Below, piece by piece: positions 47,534 through 60,428 of a stretch of 64,000 bases of DNA. Below the pieces are notes generated by a model. It had not been told where the DNA came from. It searched no databases and saw only the letters and a program-made list of their open reading frames with translations. Made by a program: the position numbers and the translations under genes. The first letter of the stretch is position 1. Every line of letters starts with the position of its first letter. Source of the stretch: Citrobacter sp. Awk 4 (lineage in GTDB: Bacteria > Pseudomonadota > Gammaproteobacteria > Enterobacterales > Enterobacteriaceae); contig NZ_JANEWG010000016.1 of assembly GCF_028069725.1 (NCBI RefSeq), forward strand, positions 1 to 64,000, given 5' to 3'.

Positions 47534-47562
47534 ACACAAATGATAATTGGAATCATTTGTGT
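47534..47562. promoter_or_regulatory. Fur box upstream of cirA
   Basis: Perfect 11-base inverted repeat ACACAAATGAT / ATCATTTGTGT around a 7-base centre, containing the AATGATAAT core of Fur sites. It lies about 135 bases from the cirA start. Confidence 0.85.
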
Positions 47563-47687
47563 TTGTGTGAATTTGAGTTGGAATGCTTTTAAATCAATAA
47601 GATAGGTAAGTGTAAATAAAGCGGAAATGTGAAGGAAAAATGAAGATATGCGAGTAGAGAGGGAAGGAGGGCTGGCGCCCTCCAAAA

Positions 47688-48524
47688 TTACGTCAACAAA
47701 TGCTGCGCGTGAAACCGCAGATGATCCTCAATAAAAGAGGCAATGAAGTAATAGCTATGATCGTATCCGGGTTGAATGCGCAGTGTCATTGGCCACGCCG
47801 TCTGGCGAGCCGCTTCCGCCAGTACTGCGGGCTGGAGCTGGTCGGCGAGGAATTGATCGTTATCGCCTTGATCCACCAGGGTTGGAATGGCGTGCTCGGG
47901 TTTGCTGGACAACATCAACGCACAGCTATCCCATTCTGCCCACAGCGCTCTTTCTTCACCCAAATACGCGGTAAAGGCTTTTTCTCCCCACGGCACGCGA
48001 CACGGATTCACAATGGGTGCAAAAGCGGAAACGCTGGTGTATTTACCGGGATTTTTCAACGCCATGATGAGCGCGCCATGTCCGCCCATCGAATGTCCGC
48101 TGATAGCGCAGCGGCTACTGACGTTAAATTGCGACTGGATCAGTGCCGGAAGTTCATCGCGCAGATAATCATACATGCGAAAATGCGCGGCCCAGGGCTG
48201 CTGCGTCGCATTCAGGTAGAACCCTGCGCCCTGGCCTAAATCGTAATGTTCATCATCGGCGACCTGTTCACCACGCGGGCTGGTATCTGGCATGACCAGC
48301 ACAATACCCAGTTCTGCCGCGATGCGCTGCGCACCGGCTTTGGTGGTGAAGTTTTCATCATTGCAGGTTAACCCTGACAGCCAGTACAGCACGGGAGGCG
48401 GCGCGGTATCACGGGGAGGGGGAAGAAAAATACTGAATGTCATCGCGCAATTCAGCGTGCTGGCGTTGTGCCGCCAGCGTTGCTGCCAGCCTTCAAAACA
48501 GCGGTGCTCTTCGAGCATTTCCAT
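47688..48524 (-). CDS. yeiG: S-formylglutathione hydrolase YeiG
   Basis: The 278-residue esterase-D family alpha/beta hydrolase has the nucleophile elbow GHSMGGHGA (Ser near 145) and the catalytic His in GYDHSYYF. It hydrolyses S-formylglutathione to formate in formaldehyde detoxification, like its paralogue FrmB. The start at 48524 (MEMLEEHRC) gives the E. coli length. Confidence 0.95.
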   Translation of the reverse strand: MEMLEEHRCFEGWQQRWRHNASTLNCAMTFSIFLPPPRDTAPPPVLYWLSGLTCNDENFTTKAGAQRIAAELGIVLVMPDTSPRGEQVADDEHYDLGQGAGFYLNATQQPWAAHFRMYDYLRDELPALIQSQFNVSSRCAISGHSMGGHGALIMALKNPGKYTSVSAFAPIVNPCRVPWGEKAFTAYLGEERALWAEWDSCALMLSSKPEHAIPTLVDQGDNDQFLADQLQPAVLAEAARQTAWPMTLRIQPGYDHSYYFIASFIEDHLRFHAQHLLT

Positions 48525-48853
48525 GCGTGGCTCCTGTTGTGTTGTGCGTTGTGAACTCCCCATAATACAGATTATTCATAGTGCTGTGAGTAACTTTCAC
48601 TTCCGCATTTAGCTAACATGCTTCATCATCTACACAACTTTACATTAACACTCAGGCATCGTGAGCCATCAGGTTTGCCGGCAAGGGGCGGCGTGTGAAA
48701 TCCAGGTGATGAAAGGCAGCGTCAATTTCAATAATTATCACTGCGAATACTGGATTATGTGCGCGGCCTCACGCACAATGTTTGGGCTGTCATACAGCTT
48801 AAAAACTTTGTCCCATGTAGGGCAGAGGCGCCACACCTGCAGGAGAAAAAGAA
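48525..48853. other. Gap between yeiG and folE
   Basis: About 330 bases holding divergent promoters. Short open frames (for example 48661-48870) lack family resemblance. The folE start is preceded by a clear CAGGAGAAA ribosome site. Confidence 0.4.
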
Positions 48854-49522
48854 ATGTCATCACTCAGTAAAGAAGCGGCCCTGGTTCATGAAGCGCTGGT
48901 TGCGCGTGGTCTGGAAACCCCGCTGCGCCCGCCCGTACATGAGATGGATAACGAAACGCGCAAACGTCTTATCTCAGGCCACATGACTGAGATCATGCAG
49001 CTATTGAATCTTGATTTGAGCGATGACAGCCTGATGGAGACGCCTCACCGCATCGCTAAGATGTATGTCGATGAGATCTTCTCCGGCCTTGATTACGCAA
49101 ACTTCCCTAAAATCACCGTCATTGAAAATAAAATGAAGGTCGATGAAATGGTAACGGTGCGTGACATCACCCTGACCAGTACCTGCGAACACCATTTCGT
49201 GACCATTGATGGGAAGGCGACGGTGGCATATATCCCGAAAGAGTCGGTGATTGGCCTCTCGAAAATTAACCGTATTGTGCAGTTTTTTGCCCAACGCCCA
49301 CAGGTTCAGGAGCGTTTGACCCAGCAAATTCTGACGGCGCTGCAAACATTACTCGGTACTAACAATGTGGCGGTGTCGATTGACGCAGTGCATTACTGCG
49401 TGAAAGCGCGCGGAATTCGCGATGCGACCAGCGCAACGACAACCACCTCGCTCGGCGGGTTGTTTAAATCCAGCCAGAATACCCGCCAGGAGTTCCTGCG
49501 CGCTGTTCGTCACCACAACTGA
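48854..49522 (+). CDS. folE: GTP cyclohydrolase I
   Basis: The 222-residue enzyme makes 7,8-dihydroneopterin triphosphate from GTP, the first step of folate synthesis. Zinc ligands are visible in STCEHHF (Cys and His, about 111-114) and [11 protein letters not shown] (Cys about 181). Length and sequence match E. coli FolE. yeiB follows 14 bases later, so the two form an operon. Confidence 0.98.
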   Translation: MSSLSKEAALVHEALVARGLETPLRPPVHEMDNETRKRLISGHMTEIMQLLNLDLSDDSLMETPHRIAKMYVDEIFSGLDYANFPKITVIENKMKVDEMVTVRDITLTSTCEHHFVTIDGKATVAYIPKESVIGLSKINRIVQFFAQRPQVQERLTQQILTALQTLLGTNNVAVSIDAVHYCVKARGIRDATSATTTTSLGGLFKSSQNTRQEFLRAVRHHN

Positions 49523-49536
49523 TTAAGGCCCAGAAT

Positions 49537-50694
49537 ATGGAGCGTAATGTCACGCTGGATTTTGTTCGTGGCGTTGCCATCCTGGGTATTTTGCTACTCA
49601 ATATCAGCGCCTTTGGTTTGCCAAAGGCCGCTTATCTCAACCCTGCCTGGTACGGCGATATTACCGCTTCGGATGCCTGGACATGGGCAATCCTCGATCT
49701 CGTTGCGCAGACCAAATTTCTCACACTCTTTGCATTGCTGTTCGGCGCAGGGCTGCAAATGTTGCTGCCGCGCGGTAAACGCTGGATCCAGTCACGTCTG
49801 ACGCTGCTGGTGTTGCTGGGATTTATTCACGCCTTGTTGTTCTGGGATGGCGACATTTTGCTGGCCTATGGTCTTGTTGGGCTGATTTGTTGGCGACTGG
49901 TGCGTGACGCGCCATCTGTGAAGAGCCTGTTCAACACCGGCATCGTGCTTTATCTGGCGGGGATTGGTGTTTTGCTGCTGCTGGGAACGATCTCAGGCAA
50001 TGAAATCAGCCGGGCCTGGACCCCGGATGCTTCTGCGCTGTTGTATGAAAAATACTGGAAGCTGAACGGGGGAGTGGAAGCCATCAGCAATCGCGTTGAC
50101 GCGTTGTCGAACAGTTTGCTGGCGCTGGGAGCGCAGTATGGCTGGCAACTGGCGGGGATGATGTTGCTGGGGGCGGCGTTAATGCGCAGCGGCTGGTTGA
50201 AAGGTCAATACAACCTGCATCACTACCGCCGAACTGGCGCCATTCTGATTGTCACTGGAGTCCTGATTAATCTGCCTGCGATAGTCGCGCAATGGCAGCT
50301 GGATTGGGCCTGGCGCTGGTGCGGCTTTCTGTTACAGGCACCGCGCGAGCTGAGCGCGCCGTTTCAAACGCTGGGGTACGCGGCGCTGATGTTTGGCTTC
50401 TGGCCCCAACTGAGCCGCAGCAAACTGGTTATCGCCATTGCCTGCGTAGGACGAATGGCGCTGAGTAATTACCTCTTGCAGACGCTTTTCTGCACCACGC
50501 TGTTTTATCATTTCGGTTTGTTTATGAAATTCGACCGGCTGGAACTGTTGCTGTTTGTGGTTCCCGTGTGGCTGGCGAACCTGCTTTTCTCCGTCATCTG
50601 GCTGCATTTCTGGCGCCAGGGGCCAGTGGAATGGCTGTGGCGGCAATTGACCTTACGTGCTTCAGGGACATCACTATCTCGAACATCCAGATAA
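49537..50694 (+). CDS. yeiB: YeiB, DUF418 inner-membrane protein
   Basis: The 385-residue membrane protein has an N-terminal DUF2306/DUF418-type helix bundle (DFVRGVAILGILLLNISAF) and a C-terminal DUF418 domain (VGRMALSNYLLQTLFCTTLFY). It shares motifs with acyltransferase-3-like membrane proteins but has no proven activity. Co-transcribed with folE. Confidence 0.94.
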   Translation: MERNVTLDFVRGVAILGILLLNISAFGLPKAAYLNPAWYGDITASDAWTWAILDLVAQTKFLTLFALLFGAGLQMLLPRGKRWIQSRLTLLVLLGFIHALLFWDGDILLAYGLVGLICWRLVRDAPSVKSLFNTGIVLYLAGIGVLLLLGTISGNEISRAWTPDASALLYEKYWKLNGGVEAISNRVDALSNSLLALGAQYGWQLAGMMLLGAALMRSGWLKGQYNLHHYRRTGAILIVTGVLINLPAIVAQWQLDWAWRWCGFLLQAPRELSAPFQTLGYAALMFGFWPQLSRSKLVIAIACVGRMALSNYLLQTLFCTTLFYHFGLFMKFDRLELLLFVVPVWLANLLFSVIWLHFWRQGPVEWLWRQLTLRASGTSLSRTSR

Positions 50695-50724
50695 CGATCT
50701 AGATCACATTCATTAACAAAACGC

Positions 50725-50740
50725 ATGTAACCGTTTCCAA
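50725..50740. promoter_or_regulatory. GalR/GalS operator upstream of galS
   Basis: ATGTAACCGTTTCCAA matches the GalR/GalS consensus, about 105 bases before galS; the AGATCACATT half-site just upstream may be a CRP site. Autoregulation of galS is known in E. coli. Confidence 0.75.
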
Positions 50741-50843
50741 CCCTGTGACCTTACTCACGCAGTCCTCCGCGCGTCGCTGACAAAATAGCCGCCTGCAAAA
50801 GGGGTATCTGTGAGCAACGGTAATTTAAAACAGGGTAGTGAAT

Positions 50844-51866
50844 ATGATAACCATCCGTGATGTGGCACGTCAGGCAGGCGTCTCTGTGGCGACCGTTTCG
50901 CGCGTACTGAATAACAGTACGTTGGTGAGTCCTGATACGCGTGACGCAGTCATGAAAGCAGTCAGTTCACTGGGTTATCGCCCTAATGCGAATGCGCAGG
51001 CGTTGGCAACGCAGGTGAGCGACACCATCGGTGTTGTGGTGATGGATGTTTCAGATGCTTTTTTTGGCGCACTGGTGAAAGCGGTCGATTTGGTGGCTCA
51101 GCAGCATCAGAAATATGTGCTGATTGGTAACAGTTATCACGAGGCTGAAAAAGAACGACATGCCATTGAGGTGTTAATCCGTCAACGCTGCAACGCCTTG
51201 ATTGTCCACTCCAAAGCGCTAAGCGATCGGGAACTGAGCGAATTTATGGATCAGATCCCCGGCATGGTGCTGATCAACCGCCTCATCCCCGGCTACGCCC
51301 ATCGTTGCGTCTGTCTGGATAATATCAGCGGCGCAAAAATGGCCACGCGGATGCTGCTTAATAATGGCCATCAACGCATCGGCTATCTGGCCTCCAGCCA
51401 CCGTATCGAAGATGATGCAATGCGTAAAGAAGGGTGGTTAGCCGCACTGAGAGAGCAAGGGATCAGCCCGTCTGAGAGCTGGGTTGGCACAGGTTCGCCT
51501 GATATGCCGGGGGGTGAATCAGCAATGGTTGAGCTTCTGGGACGTAACCTGCAACTCACTGCCGTGTTTGCTTACAATGACAACATGGCCGCCGGTGCGC
51601 TGACCGCGTTGAAAGACAACGGTATTGCCATCCCGCTGCATCTGTCGATTATCGGTTTTGATGATATTCCCATCGCACGTTACACCGACCCGCAACTGAC
51701 GACGGTGCGTTATCCCATTGCTTCAATGGCCAAAATGGCAACAGAACTGGCGTTACAGGGCGCCTCTGGCATGTTAGATGCGTCGGCAACGCACTGTTTT
51801 ATGCCGACTCTGGTGCGTCGGCACTCCGTGGCGTTGCGACAGAATGCGGCCCTGATCACTAACTAA
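50844..51866 (+). CDS. galS: Galactose isorepressor GalS
   Basis: The 340-residue LacI-family repressor has a helix-turn-helix [23 protein letters not shown] and a periplasmic-binding-protein-like effector domain. The ATG at 50844 matches E. coli GalS; a GTG two codons earlier is unlikely. It represses the mgl operon in the absence of galactose or fucose. The C-terminus is about six residues shorter than in E. coli. Confidence 0.95.
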   Translation: MITIRDVARQAGVSVATVSRVLNNSTLVSPDTRDAVMKAVSSLGYRPNANAQALATQVSDTIGVVVMDVSDAFFGALVKAVDLVAQQHQKYVLIGNSYHEAEKERHAIEVLIRQRCNALIVHSKALSDRELSEFMDQIPGMVLINRLIPGYAHRCVCLDNISGAKMATRMLLNNGHQRIGYLASSHRIEDDAMRKEGWLAALREQGISPSESWVGTGSPDMPGGESAMVELLGRNLQLTAVFAYNDNMAAGALTALKDNGIAIPLHLSIIGFDDIPIARYTDPQLTTVRYPIASMAKMATELALQGASGMLDASATHCFMPTLVRRHSVALRQNAALITN

Positions 51867-51878
51867 AAATGTCGTTGT

Positions 51879-51912
51879 ATGTAACCGCTTTCAATGTGTG
51901 AGTAAATTCACA
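51879..51912 (+). promoter_or_regulatory. mgl control region: GalR/GalS operator and CRP site
   Basis: ATGTAACCGCTTTCAA (51879-51894) is a Gal operator, and TGTGAGTAAATTCACA (51897-51912) is a perfect CRP palindrome three bases further. The long leader to mglB (to 52163) has no other gene. Confidence 0.85.
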
Positions 51913-52163
51913 GTATCTTAACAATGTGATGGCTATGATGGCACCGTTTGAAACGCTGTAACTATTATGTAACGGTGAGCAATCAGTTTTACCGCTGCAT
52001 TAGCGCCTTAAACCAAAATTAAAGCCTGGTTTTAGAGCGTTACTGGGCACGGAAGAAAGATTTTTTAAAAGTGAGCTTCGGCATTCAGTAACACTTATTT
52101 AACGTTCTGCCCTGCCGAGCATTTTTCTCAAGTACTACCCTGCATAATAAAACCGGAGATACC

Positions 52164-53162
52164 ATGAATAAGAAGGTGTTGACTCTGTCTGCTGTGATGG
52201 CAAGCATGTTATTCGGCGCGGCTGCGCACGCTGCTGATACCCGCATTGGTGTGACGATCTACAAATATGACGATAACTTTATGTCCGTGGTACGTAAGGC
52301 TATCGAACAAGATGCCAAAGCGGCACCTGACGTACAGCTGCTGATGAATGACTCGCAGAACGATCAGTCTAAACAAAACGACCAGATCGACGTTCTGCTG
52401 GCGAAAGGTGTGAAAGCGCTGGCAATCAACCTGGTTGACCCGGCGGCGGCAGGTACAGTGATTGAGAAAGCGCGTGGTCAGAATGTCCCGGTTGTCTTCT
52501 TCAACAAAGAACCTTCCCGTAAGGCGCTGGACAGCTATGACAAAGCCTATTACGTCGGCACTGACTCTAAAGAATCTGGAATTATTCAGGGCGACCTGAT
52601 TGCGAAACACTGGCAGGCGAATCAGGGTTGGGATCTGAACAAAGATGGCCAAATTCAGTTTGTTCTGCTGAAAGGCGAACCAGGCCATCCGGATGCTGAA
52701 GCGCGTACCACCTACGTTATTAAAGAGCTGAACGATAAAGGCATCAAAACCGAGCAGCTGCAGTTAGATACCGCAATGTGGGATACCGCTCAGGCGAAAG
52801 ATAAAATGGATGCCTGGTTGTCCGGTCCGAACGCCAACAAAATTGAAGTGGTTATTGCGAACAACGATGCCATGGCAATGGGTGCTGTTGAAGCCCTGAA
52901 AGCGCACAACAAGACCAGCGTACCGGTATTTGGTGTGGATGCATTGCCTGAAGCGCTGGCTCTGGTGAAATCTGGCGCGCTGGCAGGTACCGTGCTGAAC
53001 GATGCTAACAACCAGGCAAAAGCGACCTTCGATCTGGCGAAAAACCTGGCAGATGGCAAAGGCGCTGCTGATGGCACCAACTGGAAAATTGAGAACAAAA
53101 TTGTTCGCGTTCCTTACGTAGGTGTTGATAAAGATAATCTGGCTGAGTTCACCAAAAAATAA
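52164..53162 (+). CDS. mglB: Galactose/glucose-binding periplasmic protein
   Basis: The 332-residue protein has a signal peptide ending AAHA, then [17 protein letters not shown]. The calcium-binding loop DLNKDGQIQ is seen at about residue 157. It binds galactose and glucose, feeding MglAC and the Trg chemoreceptor. First gene of mglBAC; a strong GGAG site precedes it. Confidence 0.98.
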   Translation: MNKKVLTLSAVMASMLFGAAAHAADTRIGVTIYKYDDNFMSVVRKAIEQDAKAAPDVQLLMNDSQNDQSKQNDQIDVLLAKGVKALAINLVDPAAAGTVIEKARGQNVPVVFFNKEPSRKALDSYDKAYYVGTDSKESGIIQGDLIAKHWQANQGWDLNKDGQIQFVLLKGEPGHPDAEARTTYVIKELNDKGIKTEQLQLDTAMWDTAQAKDKMDAWLSGPNANKIEVVIANNDAMAMGAVEALKAHNKTSVPVFGVDALPEALALVKSGALAGTVLNDANNQAKATFDLAKNLADGKGAADGTNWKIENKIVRVPYVGVDKDNLAEFTKK

Positions 53163-53241
53163 TCGTTGTTATCCGTTTTCTCGGGCGCATATCTCTTGCG
53201 CCCTTTAATAACGCACTCTGCGAGGCCAACAAGGTATAATT

Positions 53242-54762
53242 ATGGTCAGCACTACTACTCAGTCGTCAGGCGAATTCTTGTTAGAAATGAGCGGCATCAA
53301 CAAGTCTTTCCCCGGCGTTAAGGCACTTGATAATGTCAATTTAAAAGTCCGCCCCCATTCTATTCATGCATTAATGGGAGAAAATGGTGCAGGGAAATCA
53401 ACATTATTAAAATGTCTTTTTGGAATCTATCAAAAAGATTCTGGCAGCATTTTATTTCAGGGTAAAGAAATCGATTTTCATTCCGCCAAAGAAGCGCTGG
53501 AGAATGGTATTTCGATGGTTCACCAGGAGTTAAACCTGGTATTGCAGCGTTCTGTGATGGACAACATGTGGCTGGGGCGTTATCCCACTAAAGGCATGTT
53601 TGTTGATCAGGACAAAATGTATCGCGATACCAAAGCGATATTTGATGAACTGGATATTGATATCGACCCGCGGGCGCGAGTGGGGACTTTATCCGTTTCA
53701 CAAATGCAGATGATCGAAATTGCGAAAGCGTTCTCTTATAACGCGAAAATCGTGATTATGGATGAACCTACCTCTTCACTAACAGAAAAAGAGGTTAATC
53801 ATCTGTTTACCATTATCCGTAAGCTGAAAGAGCGTGGCTGCGGTATTGTTTATATCTCTCATAAAATGGAAGAAATTTTCCAGTTATGTGATGAGATTAC
53901 TGTCCTGCGCGACGGTCAGTGGATTGCAACGCAGCCGCTGGAAGGGCTGAATATGGACAAAATCATCGCCATGATGGTCGGGCGCTCGCTGAACCAGCGC
54001 TTCCCGGACAAAGAGAACAAGCCTGGTGAAGTGATTCTGGAAGTGCGTAATCTGACCTCTTTACGTCAGCCTTCAATCCGCGACATCTCGTTTGATCTGC
54101 ATAAAGGTGAGATCCTGGGGATTGCTGGTCTGGTCGGAGCAAAACGTACGGACATCGTTGAAACGCTGTTTGGTATCCGTGAAAAATCGTCTGGCACCAT
54201 TACGTTGCACGGCAAAAAGATAAACAACCACAATGCCAACGAAGCCATTAATCATGGTTTTGCGCTGGTGACGGAAGAACGTCGTTCGACCGGTATTTAT
54301 GCTTATCTGGATATTGGCTTTAACTCTTTGATTTCCAATATTCATAATTACAAAAATAAAGTCGGTCTGTTGGACAATTCCCGAATGAAGAGTGATACCC
54401 AATGGGTTATTGACTCTATGCGGGTAAAAACGCCGGGCCATCGTACACAAATCGGTTCTCTTTCGGGGGGAAACCAGCAAAAGGTCATTATTGGCCGTTG
54501 GTTGTTAACCCAGCCAGAAATATTAATGCTGGACGAACCTACGCGCGGCATTGATGTTGGCGCGAAATTTGAAATTTATCAGTTGATCGCGGAGCTGGCG
54601 AAGAAAGAGAAGGGAATCATTATCATCTCTTCTGAAATGCCGGAATTGTTAGGGATTACAGATCGTATTCTGGTAATGAGTAACGGTCTCGTTGCCGGAA
54701 TTGTTGACACCAAAACGACTACGCAAAACGAAATTCTGCGTCTTGCGTCTTTGCACCTTTAA
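53242..54762 (+). CDS. mglA: Galactose/methyl galactoside importer ATPase
   Basis: The 506-residue protein has two ABC domains. The first has Walker [10 protein letters not shown] (about 43) and LSVSQMQ-type signature; the second has a degenerate Walker A (GLVGAKRTD) but a canonical LSGGNQQKV signature, as in other sugar importers of this class. It energises MglC. Confidence 0.97.
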   Translation: MVSTTTQSSGEFLLEMSGINKSFPGVKALDNVNLKVRPHSIHALMGENGAGKSTLLKCLFGIYQKDSGSILFQGKEIDFHSAKEALENGISMVHQELNLVLQRSVMDNMWLGRYPTKGMFVDQDKMYRDTKAIFDELDIDIDPRARVGTLSVSQMQMIEIAKAFSYNAKIVIMDEPTSSLTEKEVNHLFTIIRKLKERGCGIVYISHKMEEIFQLCDEITVLRDGQWIATQPLEGLNMDKIIAMMVGRSLNQRFPDKENKPGEVILEVRNLTSLRQPSIRDISFDLHKGEILGIAGLVGAKRTDIVETLFGIREKSSGTITLHGKKINNHNANEAINHGFALVTEERRSTGIYAYLDIGFNSLISNIHNYKNKVGLLDNSRMKSDTQWVIDSMRVKTPGHRTQIGSLSGGNQQKVIIGRWLLTQPEILMLDEPTRGIDVGAKFEIYQLIAELAKKEKGIIIISSEMPELLGITDRILVMSNGLVAGIVDTKTTTQNEILRLASLHL

Positions 54763-54777
54763 GATCAGGGGCTCCTC

Positions 54778-55788
54778 ATGAGTGCGTTAAATAAGAAAAG
54801 TTTTCTTACTTATCTAAAGGAAGGCGGAATTTACGTTGTTCTTTTAGTCTTACTGGCCATTATTATTTTCCAGGACCCCACATTCTTAAGTCTGCTGAAC
54901 TTGAGTAACATCCTGACGCAGTCTTCTGTACGTATCATTATTGCATTGGGTGTAGCCGGACTGATTGTCACCCAGGGGACTGACCTGTCAGCGGGTCGTC
55001 AGGTCGGGCTGGCGGCGGTAGTTGCGGCGACGCTGCTGCAATCGATGGAAAACGCGAATAAAGTCTTCCCTGAAATGGCGACCATGCCAATTGCACTGGT
55101 GATCCTGATTGTCTGTGCGGTGGGGGCCATTATCGGTCTGGTGAACGGTATCATTATTGCTTACCTCAACGTGACGCCGTTTATCACAACCCTTGGCACG
55201 ATGATCATCGTTTACGGTATCAACTCCCTCTATTACGACTTCGTGGGCGCGTCGCCAATCTCGGGTTTTGATAGCGGCTTCTCAACTTTCGCGCAGGGCT
55301 TCATTGCGCTGGGCAGTTTCCGACTCTCTTACATCACCTTCTATGCGTTAATTGCCGTGGCGTTTGTTTGGGTACTGTGGAACAAAACCCGTTTTGGCAA
55401 AAATATTTTTGCTATCGGCGGTAACCCGGAAGCGGCAAAAGTCTCTGGTGTTAACGTCGCGCTGAACCTATTGATGATCTACGCATTGTCCGGTGTGTTC
55501 TACGCTTTTGGTGGGTTGCTGGAAGCCGGTCGTATCGGTTCTGCCACCAACAACCTCGGCTTTATGTACGAACTGGATGCGATTGCGGCGTGCGTGGTCG
55601 GCGGCGTGTCGTTCAGCGGTGGGGTAGGGACCGTCTTTGGGGTCGTGACCGGTGTGATTATCTTCACCGTCATCAACTACGGATTAACCTATATCGGCGT
55701 GAACCCTTACTGGCAGTACATCATTAAGGGCGGCATCATTATCTTCGCGGTCGCGCTGGATTCTCTGAAATACGCCCGTAAGAAGTAA
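54778..55788 (+). CDS. mglC: Galactose/methyl galactoside importer permease
   Basis: The 336-residue inner-membrane permease of the RbsC/MglC type has about ten helices and the region GGNPEAAKVSGVNV as its ATPase-contacting loop. It starts 16 bases after mglA and completes the operon. Confidence 0.97.
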   Translation: MSALNKKSFLTYLKEGGIYVVLLVLLAIIIFQDPTFLSLLNLSNILTQSSVRIIIALGVAGLIVTQGTDLSAGRQVGLAAVVAATLLQSMENANKVFPEMATMPIALVILIVCAVGAIIGLVNGIIIAYLNVTPFITTLGTMIIVYGINSLYYDFVGASPISGFDSGFSTFAQGFIALGSFRLSYITFYALIAVAFVWVLWNKTRFGKNIFAIGGNPEAAKVSGVNVALNLLMIYALSGVFYAFGGLLEAGRIGSATNNLGFMYELDAIAACVVGGVSFSGGVGTVFGVVTGVIIFTVINYGLTYIGVNPYWQYIIKGGIIIFAVALDSLKYARKK

Positions 55789-55801
55789 TTCATCTACGGA
55801 A

Positions 55802-55832
55802 AAACCGGTGCAGAGACGTTCTGCACCGGTTT
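55802..55832. terminator. Terminator after mglBAC
   Basis: AAACCGGTGCAG / CTGCACCGGTTT hairpin followed by T-run; it lies at the convergent end with yeiS. Confidence 0.93.
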
Positions 55833-55833
55833 T

Positions 55834-56073
55834 TTATTTGATAAAGACTAACCAAATTCCCACGAGCAGAGCGCCCAGCGAAAGCCCAAAGTAGACACCG
55901 ATATAGATCCAGTAAGTCGTGGGTTCAGCGGAGCGTTGAATTAAGAGTGGCTCTTGCGAGCCTTTGACTGTTTTCTCGATGACGCCAGTGCGTATCCCCT
56001 TTAGCCCTTGCCGGAAGGTCCAGAGGACGACCATCAGTACGCCAATTACGATAAATAGGGTTTTGTCTTCCAC
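55834..56073 (-). CDS. yeiS: YeiS, DUF2542 membrane protein
   Basis: The 79-residue protein has two hydrophobic segments (IVIGVLMVVLWTF and IYIGVYFGLSLGALLVGIWLV) joined by a polar loop. It matches E. coli YeiS in length. It starts 2 bases after the sanA stop. The function is unknown. Confidence 0.92.
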   Translation of the reverse strand: MEDKTLFIVIGVLMVVLWTFRQGLKGIRTGVIEKTVKGSQEPLLIQRSAEPTTYWIYIGVYFGLSLGALLVGIWLVFIK

Positions 56074-56075
56074 GC

Positions 56076-56838
<763 letters not shown>

Positions 56839-56928
56839 TTACCCAGCGGCGTTGCGCAAGAATCGGTAGTCTGATTGCGGGGATTTTCGACATACCTCAA
56901 CGTTGCCTGAATAGGCGCTGCGTTTCGG

Positions 56929-57846
<918 letters not shown>

Positions 57847-57905
57847 GGCGTTGCCTCTTAACAATGTAATGGAATCGTAGTGTACGGGCCTGTCACTGCG
57901 TTATA

Positions 57906-57921
57906 TGTGATTTACATCTCA
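57906..57921. promoter_or_regulatory. CRP-like site upstream of cdd
   Basis: TGTGATTTACATCTCA matches the CRP palindrome with one mismatch about 60 bases above the cdd start. In E. coli cdd is controlled by CRP and CytR. Confidence 0.6.
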
Positions 57922-57975
57922 TTACTTGTGCAACTTGTGAAACTTAAATTGAAAATGCGCGACGCATCGCAAATT

Positions 57976-59102
<1,127 letters not shown>

Positions 59103-59256
59103 TTAAACTTTAAAATGTGCTACCGATCACATCATGAATTCTGAGCATGGTTGAGATAGACAACGTGAACGTTGCGTCATAAAGATCATAGCGGAGAGAC
59201 TTTAAACCGCCCTGGAGAGACGCTACCATAGCGCCTCTTTTTTTGCGGGTAACGAT

Positions 59257-60210
59257 ATGCGTGTTTTGCTGGCGCCGATGGAAGGCGTACTTGATTCTCT
59301 GGTGCGCGAGCTCCTGACCGACGTGAATGACTACGATCTGTGCATTACGGAATTTCTGCGCGTGGTGGATCAACTCCTGCCGGCGAAAGTATTCCACCGT
59401 ATTTGCCCGGAATTGCTCAACTCCAGCCGGACACCCTCGGGCACATTGGTGCGTATTCAACTGCTGGGACAATACCCGCAGTGGTTAGCGGAAAATGCCG
59501 CGCGTGCGGTGGAGTTAGGATCGTATGGCGTCGATCTAAACTGCGGCTGCCCGTCAAAATTGGTCAACGGCAGCGGCGGCGGTGCAACTTTGCTCAAAGA
59601 TCCTGAGCTTATCTATCAGGGGGCAAAGGCGATGCGTGAGGCGGTACCTGCGCATCTGCCCGTGACGGTGAAAGTGCGTCTTGGCTGGGACAGCGGCGAC
59701 AGAAAATTCGAAATTGCCGATGCGGTACAGCAAGCTGGCGCAAGCGAACTCGCGGTACACGGTCGTACGAAAGAACAAGGGTATAAAGCGGAGCACATTG
59801 ACTGGCAGGCGATTGGCGAAATCCGACAGCGGCTAACGATTCCGGTTATCGCCAATGGTGAGATCTGGGACTGGCAAAGTGCGCAGGAGTGTATGGCGGT
59901 AAGCGGATGCGACGCGGTGATGATGGGGCGAGGGGCATTAAATATCCCTAACCTGAGTCGTGTGGTGAAATATAACGAACCGCGTATGCCCTGGCCTGAG
60001 GTGGTGGTTTTGTTGCAGAAATATACCCGGCTGGAAAAGCAAGGCGATACCGGGCTTTATCATGTGGCGCGCATCAAACAGTGGCTGGGGTATTTACGCA
60101 AAGAGTATTCCGAAGCGACCGCGCTTTTTCAGGAGATTCGTTCACTCAATAATTCACCGGATATTGCCCGCGCGATTCAGGCTATTGATATTGCGTCATT
60201 ACGGCCATAA
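59257..60210 (+). CDS. dusC: tRNA-dihydrouridine(16) synthase
   Basis: This is a 317-residue FMN enzyme reducing U16 of tRNA. The TIM barrel starts [17 protein letters not shown], with the catalytic Cys in [16 protein letters not shown] (about residue 98), and continues with HGRTKEQGY and a C-terminal helical RNA-binding domain. The length is close to the 315 residues of E. coli. Confidence 0.96.
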   Translation: MRVLLAPMEGVLDSLVRELLTDVNDYDLCITEFLRVVDQLLPAKVFHRICPELLNSSRTPSGTLVRIQLLGQYPQWLAENAARAVELGSYGVDLNCGCPSKLVNGSGGGATLLKDPELIYQGAKAMREAVPAHLPVTVKVRLGWDSGDRKFEIADAVQQAGASELAVHGRTKEQGYKAEHIDWQAIGEIRQRLTIPVIANGEIWDWQSAQECMAVSGCDAVMMGRGALNIPNLSRVVKYNEPRMPWPEVVVLLQKYTRLEKQGDTGLYHVARIKQWLGYLRKEYSEATALFQEIRSLNNSPDIARAIQAIDIASLRP

Positions 60211-60428
60211 TAGGTGGCCGATGACGTATCGGCGGATTGGGCAAATCGGGGGAGAAAATAGGGCATATTTTTATTTATTATTTGAATGATTTTTAATTCA
60301 TCATTTAAATAAAATATATTTTTCTGATTATTTCTTTTATTTTCCAAAAATGTTTTGCCACGCGTAACTAAAAAAACAGACGTCACACCACGTAATATCA
60401 GCACACCTTTTCTTACCAGAACACCTTC

